This document shows positions 36,193 to 46,416 of a DNA stretch of 64,000 nt, piece after piece. The stretch is from the NCBI RefSeq assembly GCF_023740735.1, contig NZ_JAMRXH010000003.1, positions 186,001 through 250,000 on the forward strand, in the 5' to 3' direction. The translations under genes and the position numbers were made by a program. Origin of the DNA: Nocardia sp. CDC159 (lineage in GTDB: Bacteria > Actinomycetota > Actinomycetes > Mycobacteriales > Mycobacteriaceae). Under the pieces are notes generated by a model. The model searched no databases, was not told where the DNA came from, and saw only the letters and a program-made list of their open reading frames with translations. Within the stretch, counting starts at the first letter, position 1; each line of letters opens with the position of its first letter.

Positions 36193-36947
36193 CAGCGCAG
36201 CGACAACACCGCCGCCGTCACCGCGACCGCGATCTCGACGGCGGCGCCGAGCACGTCCCCGCTGATGCCCTCGAACCGGCGAACACAATGGCGGACGACG
36301 AGTTTCGCGACGACCAGCGCCGCGCCGACGGCCACCGCGCCCAGCCACCACCGCCCGGGAACCACGAAAAGTCCCGCCGACGCGGCGATCACCGGCCAGG
36401 CGGCGGCCGTGGCTCGCCCCTGGGTATCGGCCACCAGCGCCCCGAATCCGGCCCCCGGCGCGGCCGCCGCACCCCGGCACGCGGGCACCACCGCGACCCG
36501 GCCCACCGCAACCGCCAGCGCGATCGCCCACCACCGGCCGCACTCGGCCAGCGCCGCGTACGAAAACGCCTGCACGCCAATGGCGAAGACCAGGGCCGCG
36601 ACCGCGAACGGACCGACCCCGCCGCTCTTCATGATCTCCCGGGCCCGCTCCGGCGGACCGTAACAGCCCAGCCCGTCGGCGGTGTCGGCCAGCCCGTCCA
36701 GATGCATCCCCCGGGTCACCAGTGCCAGCGCCCCGACGACCAAGAGTCCGGCCAGCACGAAACTCGTTCCGGCCGCGACGAATACCCTCATCAACGCCGT
36801 CGCGCCCAATCCGAGGGCCACGCCGACGAGCGGCGCGAACGCGATCGCCCGGCCCGCGACCACGCGATCGACCGCGGCGGGTCCCCGCACCGGCAGCACG
36901 GTCAACCACGAGAACGCCAGCCGCACCGCGTTCACCGGCAACACCAT
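36189..36947 (-). CDS. cobS: Adenosylcobinamide-GDP ribazoletransferase (cobalamin synthase)
   Basis: 252 aa polytopic membrane protein. RGMHLDGLADTADGLGCYG is the diagnostic Asp-rich site of CobS; ERAREIMKSGGVGPFAV follows. It joins adenosylcobinamide-GDP with alpha-ribazole to give cobalamin, the last step of nucleotide-loop assembly, in the membrane. It lies 37 bp downstream of the cobU-cobT fusion, so the operon covers all three nucleotide-loop reactions. Together these allow salvage of cobinamide even if the corrin ring is not made here. Confidence 0.95.
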   Translation of the reverse strand: MVLPVNAVRLAFSWLTVLPVRGPAAVDRVVAGRAIAFAPLVGVALGLGATALMRVFVAAGTSFVLAGLLVVGALALVTRGMHLDGLADTADGLGCYGPPERAREIMKSGGVGPFAVAALVFAIGVQAFSYAALAECGRWWAIALAVAVGRVAVVPACRGAAAAPGAGFGALVADTQGRATAAAWPVIAASAGLFVVPGRWWLGAVAVGAALVVAKLVVRHCVRRFEGISGDVLGAAVEIAVAVTAAVLSLRC

Positions 36948-36984
36948 CCCGGACCGGCGGCCGGATCGAATCGCGTGCGCGCGG

Positions 36985-39054
36985 TCAGGGAGCGACCGCC
37001 CTCGGCGCCTCGGCCGTGCTCACCCCGGCCTCGTCGAAGGTGGCCATCGCGCTCAATGTTTCGACGGCGGCACGCAGGATCGGCAGGGCGGTCAATGCCC
37101 CCGAACCCTCGCCCAGGCGCATATCGAGGTCGAGCAGCGGCTGCAGGCCGAGTTTGGTGAGGGCCATCTGGTGGGCGGGCTCGGTGGAGCGATGACCGGC
37201 GATCCACCAGTCCTTGGCGCCGGGGGCGAGCATCTCGGCCACCAGGGCCGCCGCGGTGATCACCACGCCGTCGAGGACGACCGGGGTGCGGCGGGCGGCG
37301 GCCTGCGCCAGATAGCCCGCGGCGGCGGCCAGGTCCGCGCCCGCGGCGACGCGCAGCAGGGCGACCGGATCCTTCAGATGCGGCCGGGCCCGCCACATGG
37401 CATCGCGCACCGCCGCGGTCTTGCGCATCCAGCCCGCGTCGTCGACGCCGGTGCCGCGGCCCACCGCCAGCACCGGCTCGGTATCGGTGAGCGAGGCGAT
37501 GAGAACCGTTGCGGGCGTGGTGTTCCCGATGCCCATATCGCCCGCGATCAACAGATCGGCCCCGCCGTCGATCTCCTCGTCGGCGATCGCCCGCCCCGCG
37601 GCCAGCGCCGCGTTGACCTGCTGGTCGGTGAGCGCGTCCTCCCGGTCGATCGAACCGCTCGAGCGCCGAATCTTGTAGTCGGACACCGCCGGATCGGTAT
37701 CACCGTCGACCGCGATATCCACCACCCGCACACTGGCCCCAGCCAGCCGCGCCAGCACATTCACCGCGGCCCCACCCGCGCGGAAGTTGGCGACCATCTG
37801 CGCCGTCACCTCACTCGGGTACGCCGAAACCCCCTGTCGCGCAACGCCATGATCGCCCGCGAACACCACCACTCGCGCCCGCTCGAATTGCCGGGGCGGA
37901 CACGCCCCCTGACAGGCCGCGATCCAATTCCCCAGCACCTCGAGCCGTCCCAGCGCCCCCACCGGCTTGGTCAGCCGCAGCTGCCGCGCCTCGGCCTCCG
38001 CCCGCACCAGCGCATCCGGCGCCCGCACGGTCGCGAAAACCGGCGGCACATCGAAACTCCCCCCACCGCGCGCAATCCACGACGACGCACCATTCGCGGC
38101 CGTCGAATCAGCCCCTACGCCAGCGCTTTCCGCGCCACCGGCAGCCGAGATGCCCGTAGCGGCTCCCCCGACCACACCTTCGGCCCCATCGACCGGCGGT
38201 ATGCCTGCGCCGGAACCAGCAGTCGCGTCTTCCACGCCCCCGGCCGCCGATACCGCCGCACCGGTCTCCGACACCCCCGCACCGGCAACCCCGGCTCCGC
38301 CTTCCGCATGGCCGCCCGCGGCCGTCGGATCGGCGCCCGTGGCACCCGCACGGCGCGGCGACCCACCGGAAGTACTTGCGGCCGTTGCCTTCTCACCACC
38401 TGGCGTCGATCCGACGGCCGGATCCACCCCGACACCGCCCGCGACCGACGCCCCCAGCGCCGCCCCACCGCCCAGCACCGCGGCGGTTTCCGCACCCGTG
38501 CCGCGCCCGGCCTCGACGCCCGGCTTGATCCGCGTCGCCACCCCCGCCACCACGAGGTACACCTCGTCACACACCGCGGCCAGCCGCTGGTTCAGCTCGC
38601 CGATCTCATCGGCGAACAGCCGTCCCGACCGCGTCGCGGGCACCACACCCAGGCCGACCTCCGGGCTCACCAGCACCAGACCCCGCGGGTAGTCGCGGAC
38701 GGCGGACACCAGCGCATCGATGTCCTCGGCGACCGTGCCCCGGGGCGCCTCCCATGCCGCTCGCGCGTCGATTCGGCCGGTCAGCCAGGTTCCGAGGTCG
38801 TCGACCAGCGTCATGCGCACCGGCTCGGCCAGCGCCGCCACCGGATCGCCCTCCACGACCGTCCACTGCCCGGGGCGCCGAACCCGATGCGCGGCAACGC
38901 GTTCGGTGAAATCCGCGTCCTTCGGATCCACCGCGGCCGTCGCGATATACCGCACGACCCCCGCTCGCCCGGCCAGCTCCTCGGCGAAGGCCGACTTTCC
39001 CGATCGGATCCCACCGAGTACCAGTGCCCGCCCGCTCGCAGCATCGTTCAACAC
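36985..39054 (-). CDS. cobUT: CobU-CobT fusion: cobinamide kinase/guanylyltransferase + DMB phosphoribosyltransferase
   Basis: 689 aa starting at GTG 39054. Residues 1-178 are CobU/CobP: P-loop GGIRSGKS at 14-21 and [12 protein letters not shown]. Residues ~179-332 are a low-complexity linker of Ala, Gly, Val, Thr and Ser with small acidic patches. Residues ~333-689 are Cob[46 protein letters not shown] and [14 protein letters not shown]. CobU activates cobinamide with GTP; CobT makes alpha-ribazole phosphate. In mycobacteria these are usually separate genes (cobU Rv0254c and cobT Rv2207 in M. tuberculosis, from memory). No stop or frameshift interrupts the frame. Confidence 0.93.
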   Translation of the reverse strand: MLNDAASGRALVLGGIRSGKSAFAEELAGRAGVVRYIATAAVDPKDADFTERVAAHRVRRPGQWTVVEGDPVAALAEPVRMTLVDDLGTWLTGRIDARAAWEAPRGTVAEDIDALVSAVRDYPRGLVLVSPEVGLGVVPATRSGRLFADEIGELNQRLAAVCDEVYLVVAGVATRIKPGVEAGRGTGAETAAVLGGGAALGASVAGGVGVDPAVGSTPGGEKATAASTSGGSPRRAGATGADPTAAGGHAEGGAGVAGAGVSETGAAVSAAGGVEDATAGSGAGIPPVDGAEGVVGGAATGISAAGGAESAGVGADSTAANGASSWIARGGGSFDVPPVFATVRAPDALVRAEAEARQLRLTKPVGALGRLEVLGNWIAACQGACPPRQFERARVVVFAGDHGVARQGVSAYPSEVTAQMVANFRAGGAAVNVLARLAGASVRVVDIAVDGDTDPAVSDYKIRRSSGSIDREDALTDQQVNAALAAGRAIADEEIDGGADLLIAGDMGIGNTTPATVLIASLTDTEPVLAVGRGTGVDDAGWMRKTAAVRDAMWRARPHLKDPVALLRVAAGADLAAAAGYLAQAAARRTPVVLDGVVITAAALVAEMLAPGAKDWWIAGHRSTEPAHQMALTKLGLQPLLDLDMRLGEGSGALTALPILRAAVETLSAMATFDEAGVSTAEAPRAVAP

Positions 39055-39147
39055 GCCAGCACGGTACCAACCTCACCCCGGATATCGGGACACCGTGCCA
39101 GGGGTCGGCGACACGTGCCCGTGGCCGAGGCCAGCATCCCTTCCTCC

Positions 39148-40128
39148 TCACGGCGCGACCGGTACCGGACCGAGCTGACCGAAGCGGCGGCGGTATTCGG
39201 TCGGCGCGATGCCGACCAGTCGCTGGAAGTGGTGGCGCAGGAGCGCACCGGAACCGAAGCCGCAGCGGCCCGCGATGGTTTCCAGGTCGAGGGCGGTGCC
39301 CTCGAGCAGATGTTTGGCCAGCAGGACGCGCTGGTTGGTGAGCCATTTGACGGGCGTGGTGCCGGTCTCGGCGACGAAGCGGCGGGCGAAGGTGCGGGTG
39401 GACATGGCCGAGCGGGCGGCGAGGTCCTCCACCGAATGCGGGAAGTCCAGATGTTCGCTCATCCACTCGAGGGTGCTGCGCAGGCTGTCGGAATTGCATT
39501 CGGGGACGGGCTGTTCGATGAACTGGCGCTGCCCGCCGTCGCGCTGGGGGGGCACGACCATCCGCCGAGCGATCTTGTTGGCGACCGCGCTGCCCAGCTC
39601 GCGGCGCACCAGATGCAGGCAGGCATCGATACCGGCCGCGGTGCCCGCGCTGGTGATGAGCGAACCCTCGTCGACGAACAGCACGTCCGGATCGACGGTC
39701 GCGGCCGGATACATCTCGGCCAGCTTGTCCACATAGCGCCAGTGCGTGGTGCACTTGCGCCCGTCCAGCAGCCCCGCGGCCCCCGCCAGGAACGCGCCCG
39801 AGCACACCGTCAGCACGGTCGCCCCGGCCGCCGCCGCCTCGCGCACGGCGTCGACGACCCGCGGATCGATCCGCTCCGAATCGTCGACCGGAAAGGCGGG
39901 AATGGCCACCAGGTCGGCGTCGAGCAGTTGGTCCAGGCCGTATTCGGGAGTCACCGAAACCCCGGGCGAGGACGAGTGCAGCGGCTTGCCGGGCTCGGCC
40001 CCGCAGACCCGGAAATCGAAGACGGGCAGCCCGTCGTCACCGCGGTCGAGCCCGAATACCTCACAGACGACACCGAATTCGAACACGGCGAGCCGTTCGT
40101 TGAGCACGACCGCGACCTTCGAGAGCAT
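39148..40128 (-). CDS. GlxA-type AraC-family regulator with DJ-1/PfpI domain
   Basis: 326 aa. The N-terminal ~185 residues form a class-I amidotransferase-like DJ-1/PfpI fold with the nucleophile-elbow sequence VLTVCSGAFLAGAAGLL. The C-terminal ~100 residues are an AraC double HTH (LAARSAMSTRTFARRFVAETG; ETIAGRCGFGSGALLRHHFQRLVG). Such proteins are known to sense nitrogenous metabolites in some bacteria. The gene is 93 bp upstream of, and on the same strand as, cobUT. There is a divergent small gene at 40215. The effector is unknown. Confidence 0.9.
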   Translation of the reverse strand: MLSKVAVVLNERLAVFEFGVVCEVFGLDRGDDGLPVFDFRVCGAEPGKPLHSSSPGVSVTPEYGLDQLLDADLVAIPAFPVDDSERIDPRVVDAVREAAAAGATVLTVCSGAFLAGAAGLLDGRKCTTHWRYVDKLAEMYPAATVDPDVLFVDEGSLITSAGTAAGIDACLHLVRRELGSAVANKIARRMVVPPQRDGGQRQFIEQPVPECNSDSLRSTLEWMSEHLDFPHSVEDLAARSAMSTRTFARRFVAETGTTPVKWLTNQRVLLAKHLLEGTALDLETIAGRCGFGSGALLRHHFQRLVGIAPTEYRRRFGQLGPVPVAP

Positions 40129-40214
40129 GCCCCGAGTGTACTTGGCCGAATCTTTACGAACAATGACATTCCCGCCACTGGTGGCAGCAACTGGATGAGC
40201 GAAAACTTACTGCC

Positions 40215-40415
40215 ATGATCGCATCGCTACTTCTCCTCGCCGCCGCGGCGGCCATGATCACCGCCCTGGCCGCCCCCTCCCTGTTCCTCCGCCACAACCT
40301 CACCCTGCCCCTGCTCGGCTGGACCGACGTAACCGACCGCGACGCCGACCGCGTCGACGCCGAACTGCGCGCCATCATCTCCATGCGCGAACAGTCCGTG
40401 CACGAACACGGCTGA
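40215..40415 (+). CDS. Small predicted membrane protein (66 aa)
   Basis: MIASLLLLAAAAAMITALAAP followed by SLFLRHNLTLPLLGW and a charged tail (DADRVDAELRAIISMREQ). One membrane helix and a cytoplasmic or external acidic-basic helix are visible. The ATG lies 86 bp from the divergent GlxA-type gene; no clear ribosome site precedes it, though a leaderless start is possible. I do not recognise the family. Composition argues for a real gene rather than a shadow. Confidence 0.5.
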   Translation: MIASLLLLAAAAAMITALAAPSLFLRHNLTLPLLGWTDVTDRDADRVDAELRAIISMREQSVHEHG

Positions 40416-40492
40416 CCGAGCACCAAACGATGTCGACGTCCGCCCCACCCAACCCGGTCCGGAGCGAGTCTTACGAGCGACCGTTCGCGGCC

Positions 40493-40557
40493 GTCTCGTC
40501 GCTGCGCGGTCGAAGCGCATGCGCGAAGCGCGAGTCTCGACCGCGCAGCGACGAGAC
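40493..40557. repeat. 21-bp perfect inverted repeat
   Basis: Arms 40493-40513 and 40537-40557 (beginning GTCTCGTCGCTGCGCGG) are exact reverse complements with a 23-nt spacer. The right arm recurs at 40627-40647 in the second copy of the direct repeat. As RNA this would be a very stable hairpin and might end transcripts from either side. Confidence 0.75.
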
Positions 40558-40668
40558 ATGAGGGCCGCGAACACGCCGCGACGAAGGAGCGGCCATCGAA
40601 CACAGCGCATGCGCGAAGCGCGAGTCTCGACCGCGCAGCGACGAGACATGAGGGCCGCGAACACGCCG
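40514..40668. repeat. 65-bp direct repeat, two copies 90 bp apart
   Basis: Copies at 40514-40578 and 40604-40668 are identical, starting AGCGCATGCGCGAAGCGCGA and ending ACACGCCG. The 25 bp between copies is different. The unit includes one arm of the inverted repeat. No terminal features of an insertion sequence are seen. Confidence 0.8.
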
Positions 40669-40686
40669 GAGCGAAGCGGAGGCCAA

Positions 40687-41364
40687 TTACACAGCGTCAC
40701 CAGGATTGACGCGCGGCTTCGGCGCCCGCATCCGCCGAATCTGCGAGGCGCGCACGAACGCGTACCACCCCAGCGAGAACGGCCGGTCGGTGTGCTCCGG
40801 GAAGCGTTCGCGCACCCGCCGGTTGATGGTGCGGCCGAGCAGCACGCCCTCGCCGAGCATGAAGACGAACATCACCGTCATGCCGAGGGTGACGTAGCCC
40901 TGCACGACCGGGGCCAGGAACATGGTCATGATCATCAGCAGCGCCAGCGGCATGAACAGGCCCACCAGATTGCGCCGCGCGTCCACCAGGTCGCGGACGT
41001 AGGCGCGCACCGGACCGCGATCGCGCGGCAGCAGGTACTTGTCCTCACCGGCGAGCATGCGCTGGCGGCGGTCGGCGGCATCGCGGCGGCGCTCGGCGGC
41101 GGCCGCCTTGCGCTCCGCGCGGGTGCCGCGCGCGGCCTTGCGGCGCGCCCGGGCCTCCTTGGCCGTCATCGGCGCGGGCGCGACCGGGCCGCGCCTGCGG
41201 CCCTGCGCATCGCGCCGCTTGGGGGTGGGCCTGCCCTTACCGGCGGTGGCGGCCGACCGGTTGGAGGTGGCCGAGCCGCCGTCGGAATCGTCGCTCGTGG
41301 CGGCCGAGGTCTCGTCGGCGAGGTCGTCAGTGGTGCTGGCATCGCCGCGGCGGAGGAACTTCAC
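40687..41364 (-). CDS. DUF3043 membrane protein
   Basis: 225 aa from GTG 41364 (MKFLRRGDASTTDD); the frame continues upstream to 41550 but without family likeness. A long basic, Ala/Arg-rich cytoplasmic N-terminus (KEARARRKAARGTRAERKAAAAERR) precedes two membrane helices (LVGLFMPLALLMIMTMFL; LGMTVMFVFMLGEGVLLG). YLLPRDRGPVRAYVRDLVDARRN is the conserved DUF3043 block. Mycobacterial genomes keep this gene beside the HesB-type Fe-S gene. Function is unknown. Confidence 0.87.
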   Translation of the reverse strand: MKFLRRGDASTTDDLADETSAATSDDSDGGSATSNRSAATAGKGRPTPKRRDAQGRRRGPVAPAPMTAKEARARRKAARGTRAERKAAAAERRRDAADRRQRMLAGEDKYLLPRDRGPVRAYVRDLVDARRNLVGLFMPLALLMIMTMFLAPVVQGYVTLGMTVMFVFMLGEGVLLGRTINRRVRERFPEHTDRPFSLGWYAFVRASQIRRMRAPKPRVNPGDAV

Positions 41365-41568
41365 GCCGACCAGGCTATTCGATAGCAGATCAACCGGGAA
41401 ATCCGGTTCGGCCCGGACGGTCGGCACGACCTGCCCGACGGCCACTCCAGGGGGGTCGACGCTCCCACTCGGACGATTCGAGTGGCAAGATTGGAAATAG
41501 CCACCCGCGAAGTGGCGTTGACATTGCGCGAGCCGTTTCACGGGTAACACAGGTCCCTAGGAGAGTTC

Positions 41569-41919
41569 ATGACTGTGCAGAACGAGACCGCCACCCACGG
41601 TGTGACTCTGACCGAGGCCGCCGCCTCGAAGGCGAAGGCGCTGCTCGATCAGGAGGGTCGTGACGATCTGGCGCTGCGGATCGCCGTGCAGCCCGGCGGC
41701 TGCGCCGGTCTGCGCTACCAGCTCTTCTTCGACGATCGCACCCTGGACGGCGATCTTACGGCCGATTTCGGTGGCGTCACGCTGACCGTCGACCGGATGA
41801 GCGCCCCTTACGTGCAGGGCGCCTCGATCGACTTCGTCGACACCATCGAGAAGCAGGGGTTCACCATCGACAACCCCAACGCCACCGGCTCCTGCGCCTG
41901 CGGCGACAGCTTCAACTAA
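41569..41919 (+). CDS. erpA: HesB/IscA/ErpA-type iron-sulfur carrier
   Basis: 116 aa from ATG 41569, with AGGAGA upstream. The three conserved cysteines are present: one in PGGCAGLRY and two in GSCACGDSF. LTEAAASKAKALL and VDFVDTIEKQGFTIDNPNA are typical of A-type carriers. It delivers Fe-S clusters to client proteins, which in this window could include LipA and the Rieske subunit. The counterpart in M. tuberculosis is Rv2204c. The symbol erpA is by family; other names are in use. Confidence 0.9.
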   Translation: MTVQNETATHGVTLTEAAASKAKALLDQEGRDDLALRIAVQPGGCAGLRYQLFFDDRTLDGDLTADFGGVTLTVDRMSAPYVQGASIDFVDTIEKQGFTIDNPNATGSCACGDSFN

Positions 41920-41936
41920 CCCATATCGGACGAACC

Positions 41937-41974
41937 CGTCAGCGCGGATCCTGCTCCGAGGTTCCGCGCTGACG
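41937..41974 (+). terminator. Terminator after erpA
   Basis: CGTCAGCGCGGA (41937-41948) and TCCGCGCTGACG (41963-41974) give a 12-bp perfect stem with a 14-nt loop, 17 bp behind the stop codon. Confidence 0.6.
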
Positions 41975-42048
41975 TCTGCCCGGGGCCCAGATTCCCTGCG
42001 GCACAACGGAAACCGTCGGGTGAGACCCCCAGCACCTTGGTCTGGTGA

Positions 42049-43080
<1,032 letters not shown>

Positions 43081-43235
43081 TTCACTGCGCCGCAGGTGGA
43101 TTCGCGCCGAGCACGGTCGAACTGGGCAATTCGCAAAATCGGCGGCCGTGTCCGAAGGAATGCCCGCGCGCGCAGTGAAGGTTCACAGTGCGCCGGGATG
43201 CGCGAAATTCGCCAGCGAGCAATAGGGTGGAACGC

Positions 43236-43949
43236 ATGTCATCCGACCGCGTGTATTTTCGTCAGCTGCTGTCCGGCCGGGATTGGGCGATCGGTGATCC
43301 GATCGCGACCCAGATGCGCAATTTCGCGTATCTGATCGGTGATCGCGAGACCGGCGACTGCGTGGTCGTGGACCCGGCGTACGCGGCGGGCGATCTGGTC
43401 GATCTCGCCGCGGCGGACGGAATGCGGGTGGCCGGTGTGCTGGCCACCCACCACCACCCCGACCACGTCGGCGGATCGATGCTCGGTTTCACCCTGCGCG
43501 GGGTGCGTGAACTGCTGGACCGGACCCAGGTGCCGGTGCATGTGCAGCAGCTGGAATTGCCCTGGATCGCCAATGTCACCGGCATCGCGCCCAGCGAGCT
43601 GACCGGGCACGAGCACGGCGACAAGGTGAGCGTCGGCGGGCTGGAGATCGAATTGCTGCTCACGCCCGGCCATACCCCCGGCAGCCAGTGCTTCCTGTTC
43701 GACGGTCGCCTCGTGGCCGGGGACACACTGTTCATCGACGGCTGTGGCCGCACCGATTTCCCGGGCGGCGATTCCGACGAGATGTTCCGCAGCCTGCGCT
43801 ATCTCGCCGACCTACCGGGCGATCCGATCGTTTATCCGGGCCACTGGTATTCCCAGGAGCCCAGCGCGGCGCTGTCCGCGGTCCGCGGGAACAATTACGT
43901 ACTGCGCCCGCAGACCCTCGAACAGTGGCACATGCTGATGCCAGGCTGA
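43236..43949 (+). CDS. MBL-fold hydrolase with ETHE1-like signature
   Basis: 237 aa from ATG 43236. The metal motif THHHPDHVGG, the later LTPGHTPGSQCF, GDTLFIDGCGRTDFPGGD and YPGHWY are present. The GCGRTDF segment is characteristic of ETHE1/persulfide dioxygenases, which oxidise glutathione (or other thiol) persulfide with one iron. No rhodanese domain is attached. A glyoxalase-II-like thioesterase is the alternative. It sits between adoK and ilvE, where it ends 5 bp from the convergent ilvE stop. Confidence 0.85.
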   Translation: MSSDRVYFRQLLSGRDWAIGDPIATQMRNFAYLIGDRETGDCVVVDPAYAAGDLVDLAAADGMRVAGVLATHHHPDHVGGSMLGFTLRGVRELLDRTQVPVHVQQLELPWIANVTGIAPSELTGHEHGDKVSVGGLEIELLLTPGHTPGSQCFLFDGRLVAGDTLFIDGCGRTDFPGGDSDEMFRSLRYLADLPGDPIVYPGHWYSQEPSAALSAVRGNNYVLRPQTLEQWHMLMPG

Positions 43950-43953
43950 CGAC

Positions 43954-45054
43954 TCACGCCAGCTCGCGCATCCAGTTGTGAATGTCGGCGAAGGTGCCGC
44001 GCTGAATACCGGTCAACGTATCGCGCAGCGCCATCGTCACCTCGCCCGGTTCGCCGTTTCCGATGGTGAATTCGCCCTCGGCCGAGCGGACCGAGGCGAC
44101 CGGGATGATCACCGCCGCGGTGCCGCAGCCGAAGACCTCGGTGATCTGTCCCGACTCCACGCCCTTGCGCCACTCCTCGACCGAGATCTTGCGCTCCTCG
44201 ACCTGGTAGCCGGAGTCGGCGGCCAGGCTGATCAGCGAATCGCGGGTGATGCCCGGCAGCAACGAACCGGACAGCTCGGGGGTCACCAGCCGCGCCTGCG
44301 AGCCGGAACCGAAGACGAAGAACAGATTGTTGGTGCCCATCTCCTCGACGAAGCGGTGCTCGGTGGCGTCCAGCCAGACCACCTGATCGCATCCCTTGTC
44401 CGCGGCCTGCTTCTGGGCCAGCAGCGAGGCGGCGTAATTGCCCGCGACCTTCGCCTCACCGGTGCCGCCGGGGGCGGCGCGCACGTATTCGGTGGACAGC
44501 CACACCCGCACCGGCTTCAGGCCGCGCGGAAAGTACGGTCCCGCAGGCGATCCCAGCAACAGGTACTTGTATTCCGCGGCCGGTTTGACGCCGAGGCCGG
44601 ACTCGGTGGCGACCATGAACGGCCGCAGGTACAGCGACTCCTCACCGCCCGCGGCGGGCACCCAGTCGCCGTCCACCTCGAGTAACTGGCGCACCGATTC
44701 GATGAACAGTTCCTCCGGCAGTTCGGCCATGGCCATGCGCCGCGCCGAATTCTGGAAGCGGCGGGCATTGGCGTCGATGCGGAAGGTGGCGATGCTGCCG
44801 TCGCCCTGCCGGTACGCCTTGAGCCCCTCGAAAATGGCCTGACCATAGTGGAAGACCATGGTCGCCGGGTCCAGCGACAGCGGTGCGTAGGGCTCGACGC
44901 GCCCGTTGACCCACTGGCCGTCGACATAGTCCAGGCTCACCATGTGATCGGTGAAATAGCGCCCGAAACCGGGCGCCGCGAGAATTTCCTGCCGTCGCTG
45001 CGCGGGCGTTGGGGCGGGATGCGGAACACGGGTGAACTGCGCAGCAACGGTCAT
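43954..45054 (-). CDS. ilvE: Branched-chain amino acid aminotransferase
   Basis: 366 aa from ATG 45054 ([21 protein letters not shown]), one residue count close to M. tuberculosis Ilv[29 protein letters not shown] and [14 protein letters not shown] (PLP lysine) are visible, with [11 protein letters not shown] and [11 protein letters not shown] further on. It transfers the amino group to the keto acids of Leu, Ile and Val. It is on the minus strand next to gcvT as in Rv2210c/Rv2211c; the 223-bp gap between them contains a dispersed repeat element. Confidence 0.96.
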   Translation of the reverse strand: MTVAAQFTRVPHPAPTPAQRRQEILAAPGFGRYFTDHMVSLDYVDGQWVNGRVEPYAPLSLDPATMVFHYGQAIFEGLKAYRQGDGSIATFRIDANARRFQNSARRMAMAELPEELFIESVRQLLEVDGDWVPAAGGEESLYLRPFMVATESGLGVKPAAEYKYLLLGSPAGPYFPRGLKPVRVWLSTEYVRAAPGGTGEAKVAGNYAASLLAQKQAADKGCDQVVWLDATEHRFVEEMGTNNLFFVFGSGSQARLVTPELSGSLLPGITRDSLISLAADSGYQVEERKISVEEWRKGVESGQITEVFGCGTAAVIIPVASVRSAEGEFTIGNGEPGEVTMALRDTLTGIQRGTFADIHNWMRELA

Positions 45055-45197
45055 GCTGCTGATCCTAGAACGCCCTGCCCAGGTCACGATGCCCGGTCCG
45101 GCAAATCGAATAGAACCAATCGGGGGTGCTGTGCAGAGTGCTCAGCACCCCCCAACCGTCCCCCACCCCCGTTTAGCGACACGCTCACCGAGCCTCG

Positions 45198-45267
45198 CAC
45201 CCTTTCCCGCCTCTCGCACCGGTTGTGGCCGCCCGTAGGGGGTGCGAAGCGCGAAAAAGGGTGCGGC
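45198..45267. repeat. Dispersed inverted-repeat element, copy A (imperfect)
   Basis: Arms 45198-45222 and 45243-45267 pair at 20 of 25 positions. The left arm begins CGCACCCTTTCCCGC and the right ends AAAGGGTGCG. The same arms recur, perfectly paired, at 52918-52989. It lies in the ilvE-gcvT gap. Confidence 0.75.
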
Positions 45268-45277
45268 TCTGCGGGGG

Positions 45278-46378
45278 TTAGGAGGTGTGGGGGGTGACGA
45301 AGGGGGGACGCACGACCTCGGCGCGCAGGCGGCGGCCGCGGACGTCGACCTCCACTTGGTCCCCCGGCTCCAGACCCGCGTCGGTGTTCAGTAGGGCCAG
45401 CGCGATACCGATCTTCAACGTGGGCGAGAAGGTGCCCGAGGTGGTCTCGCCGACGATCTGATCCCCGCGCAGCACGGCCTGCCCCTGCCGCAGCACCCCG
45501 CGATCGAGTGCCTTGAGCCCCAACAGGATTCGCCGCGGCCCCGCCGACTTCTCCTGTTCCAGCGCGGCCTTGCCCCAGAACTCGGGCTTCTTCCAACCCA
45601 CCGCCCAGCCGCAGCGGGCCTGCACGGGCGAGATGTCCAGCGACAGTTCGTGTCCGTGCAGGGGGTAGCCCATCTCGGTGCGCAGGGTGTCGCGGGCCCC
45701 GAGCCCGGCCGGTTGGCCACCGGCCGCCCGCACCCGCTCGAGCAGCGCCCGGAACAGCGGTTCCGCATCCGCCCAGCGCGGGAGCAGCTCGTAGCCGTGC
45801 TCGCCGGTGTAGCCGGTGCGGCACACCCGCACCGGGCGGCCGTCCCAGTCCGCGTCGGCGTAGGCCATATATTCCATGTCGGTCGGAAGTCCCAGTCCCG
45901 CAAGCACTTCGGCCGACTTGGGCCCCTGCACCGCGAACACCGCGAAGTCGCGGTGCTGTTCGGTGACGGTGATGCCCGCCGGCGCGGCCTTGCGCAGCTC
46001 GGCCACCACCGCGGCGGTATTGGCGGCGTTGGGCACCAGGAACACCTCGTCGTCGCCGACGTAGTAGGCGATCAGATCGTCGATCACCCCGCCCCCGGGG
46101 GTACAGCACAGCGTGTACTGCGCCTTCCCCGGCCGGATCCGGCCCAGGTCGTTGGTCAGCGCCGAGTTCACGAATGCCGCCGCCCCCGGTCCCGCCACCG
46201 TCGCCTTGCCGAGATGACTCACATCGAACACGCCGACCGCCTCGCGCACGGCGGTGTGCTCGGCCACCGTCCCGCCGTACTGAACGGGCATCTCCCACCC
46301 GCCGAACGGCGCGAAACTCGCACCCAGCTCGACGTGCACATCGTGAATCGGGCCTTGCAGCAGGTTCGTGTCGGTCAC
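45278..46378 (-). CDS. gcvT: Aminomethyltransferase (glycine cleavage T protein)
   Basis: 366 aa from GTG 46378. [42 protein letters not shown] and [15 protein letters not shown] are classic GcvT blocks. It receives the aminomethyl group from the lipoylated H protein and forms 5,10-methylene-THF and ammonia. The gcvP and gcvH genes are not in the window. Its dependence on a lipoyl carrier links it to lipB/lipA at 53.7-55.6 kb. It starts 38 bp downstream of the GNAT gene stop and may be co-transcribed with it. Confidence 0.96.
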   Translation of the reverse strand: MTDTNLLQGPIHDVHVELGASFAPFGGWEMPVQYGGTVAEHTAVREAVGVFDVSHLGKATVAGPGAAAFVNSALTNDLGRIRPGKAQYTLCCTPGGGVIDDLIAYYVGDDEVFLVPNAANTAAVVAELRKAAPAGITVTEQHRDFAVFAVQGPKSAEVLAGLGLPTDMEYMAYADADWDGRPVRVCRTGYTGEHGYELLPRWADAEPLFRALLERVRAAGGQPAGLGARDTLRTEMGYPLHGHELSLDISPVQARCGWAVGWKKPEFWGKAALEQEKSAGPRRILLGLKALDRGVLRQGQAVLRGDQIVGETTSGTFSPTLKIGIALALLNTDAGLEPGDQVEVDVRGRRLRAEVVRPPFVTPHTS

Positions 46379-46416
46379 GTGGCGAGCTTAACCGGACGAT
46401 TCCGGGCGGGCGGATC

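Larger units (their letters stand above)
40416..40686. other. Repeat-rich intergenic region
   Basis: 271 bp without a credible gene. It is filled by an inverted repeat and a direct repeat listed separately. The apparent frames through it repeat the same peptide and are artefacts of the repeat. Confidence 0.7.

Noticed and set aside
40514..40668. Two-unit CRISPR-like repeat
   Set aside because: Only two 65-bp copies with one 25-bp interval and no cas gene; the repeat is too long for a CRISPR.
40519..40686. Peptide repeated twice in a frame through the direct repeats
   Set aside because: The peptide repeat comes from the 65-bp DNA repeat; no ribosome site, and non-repeat flanks do not resemble a protein.
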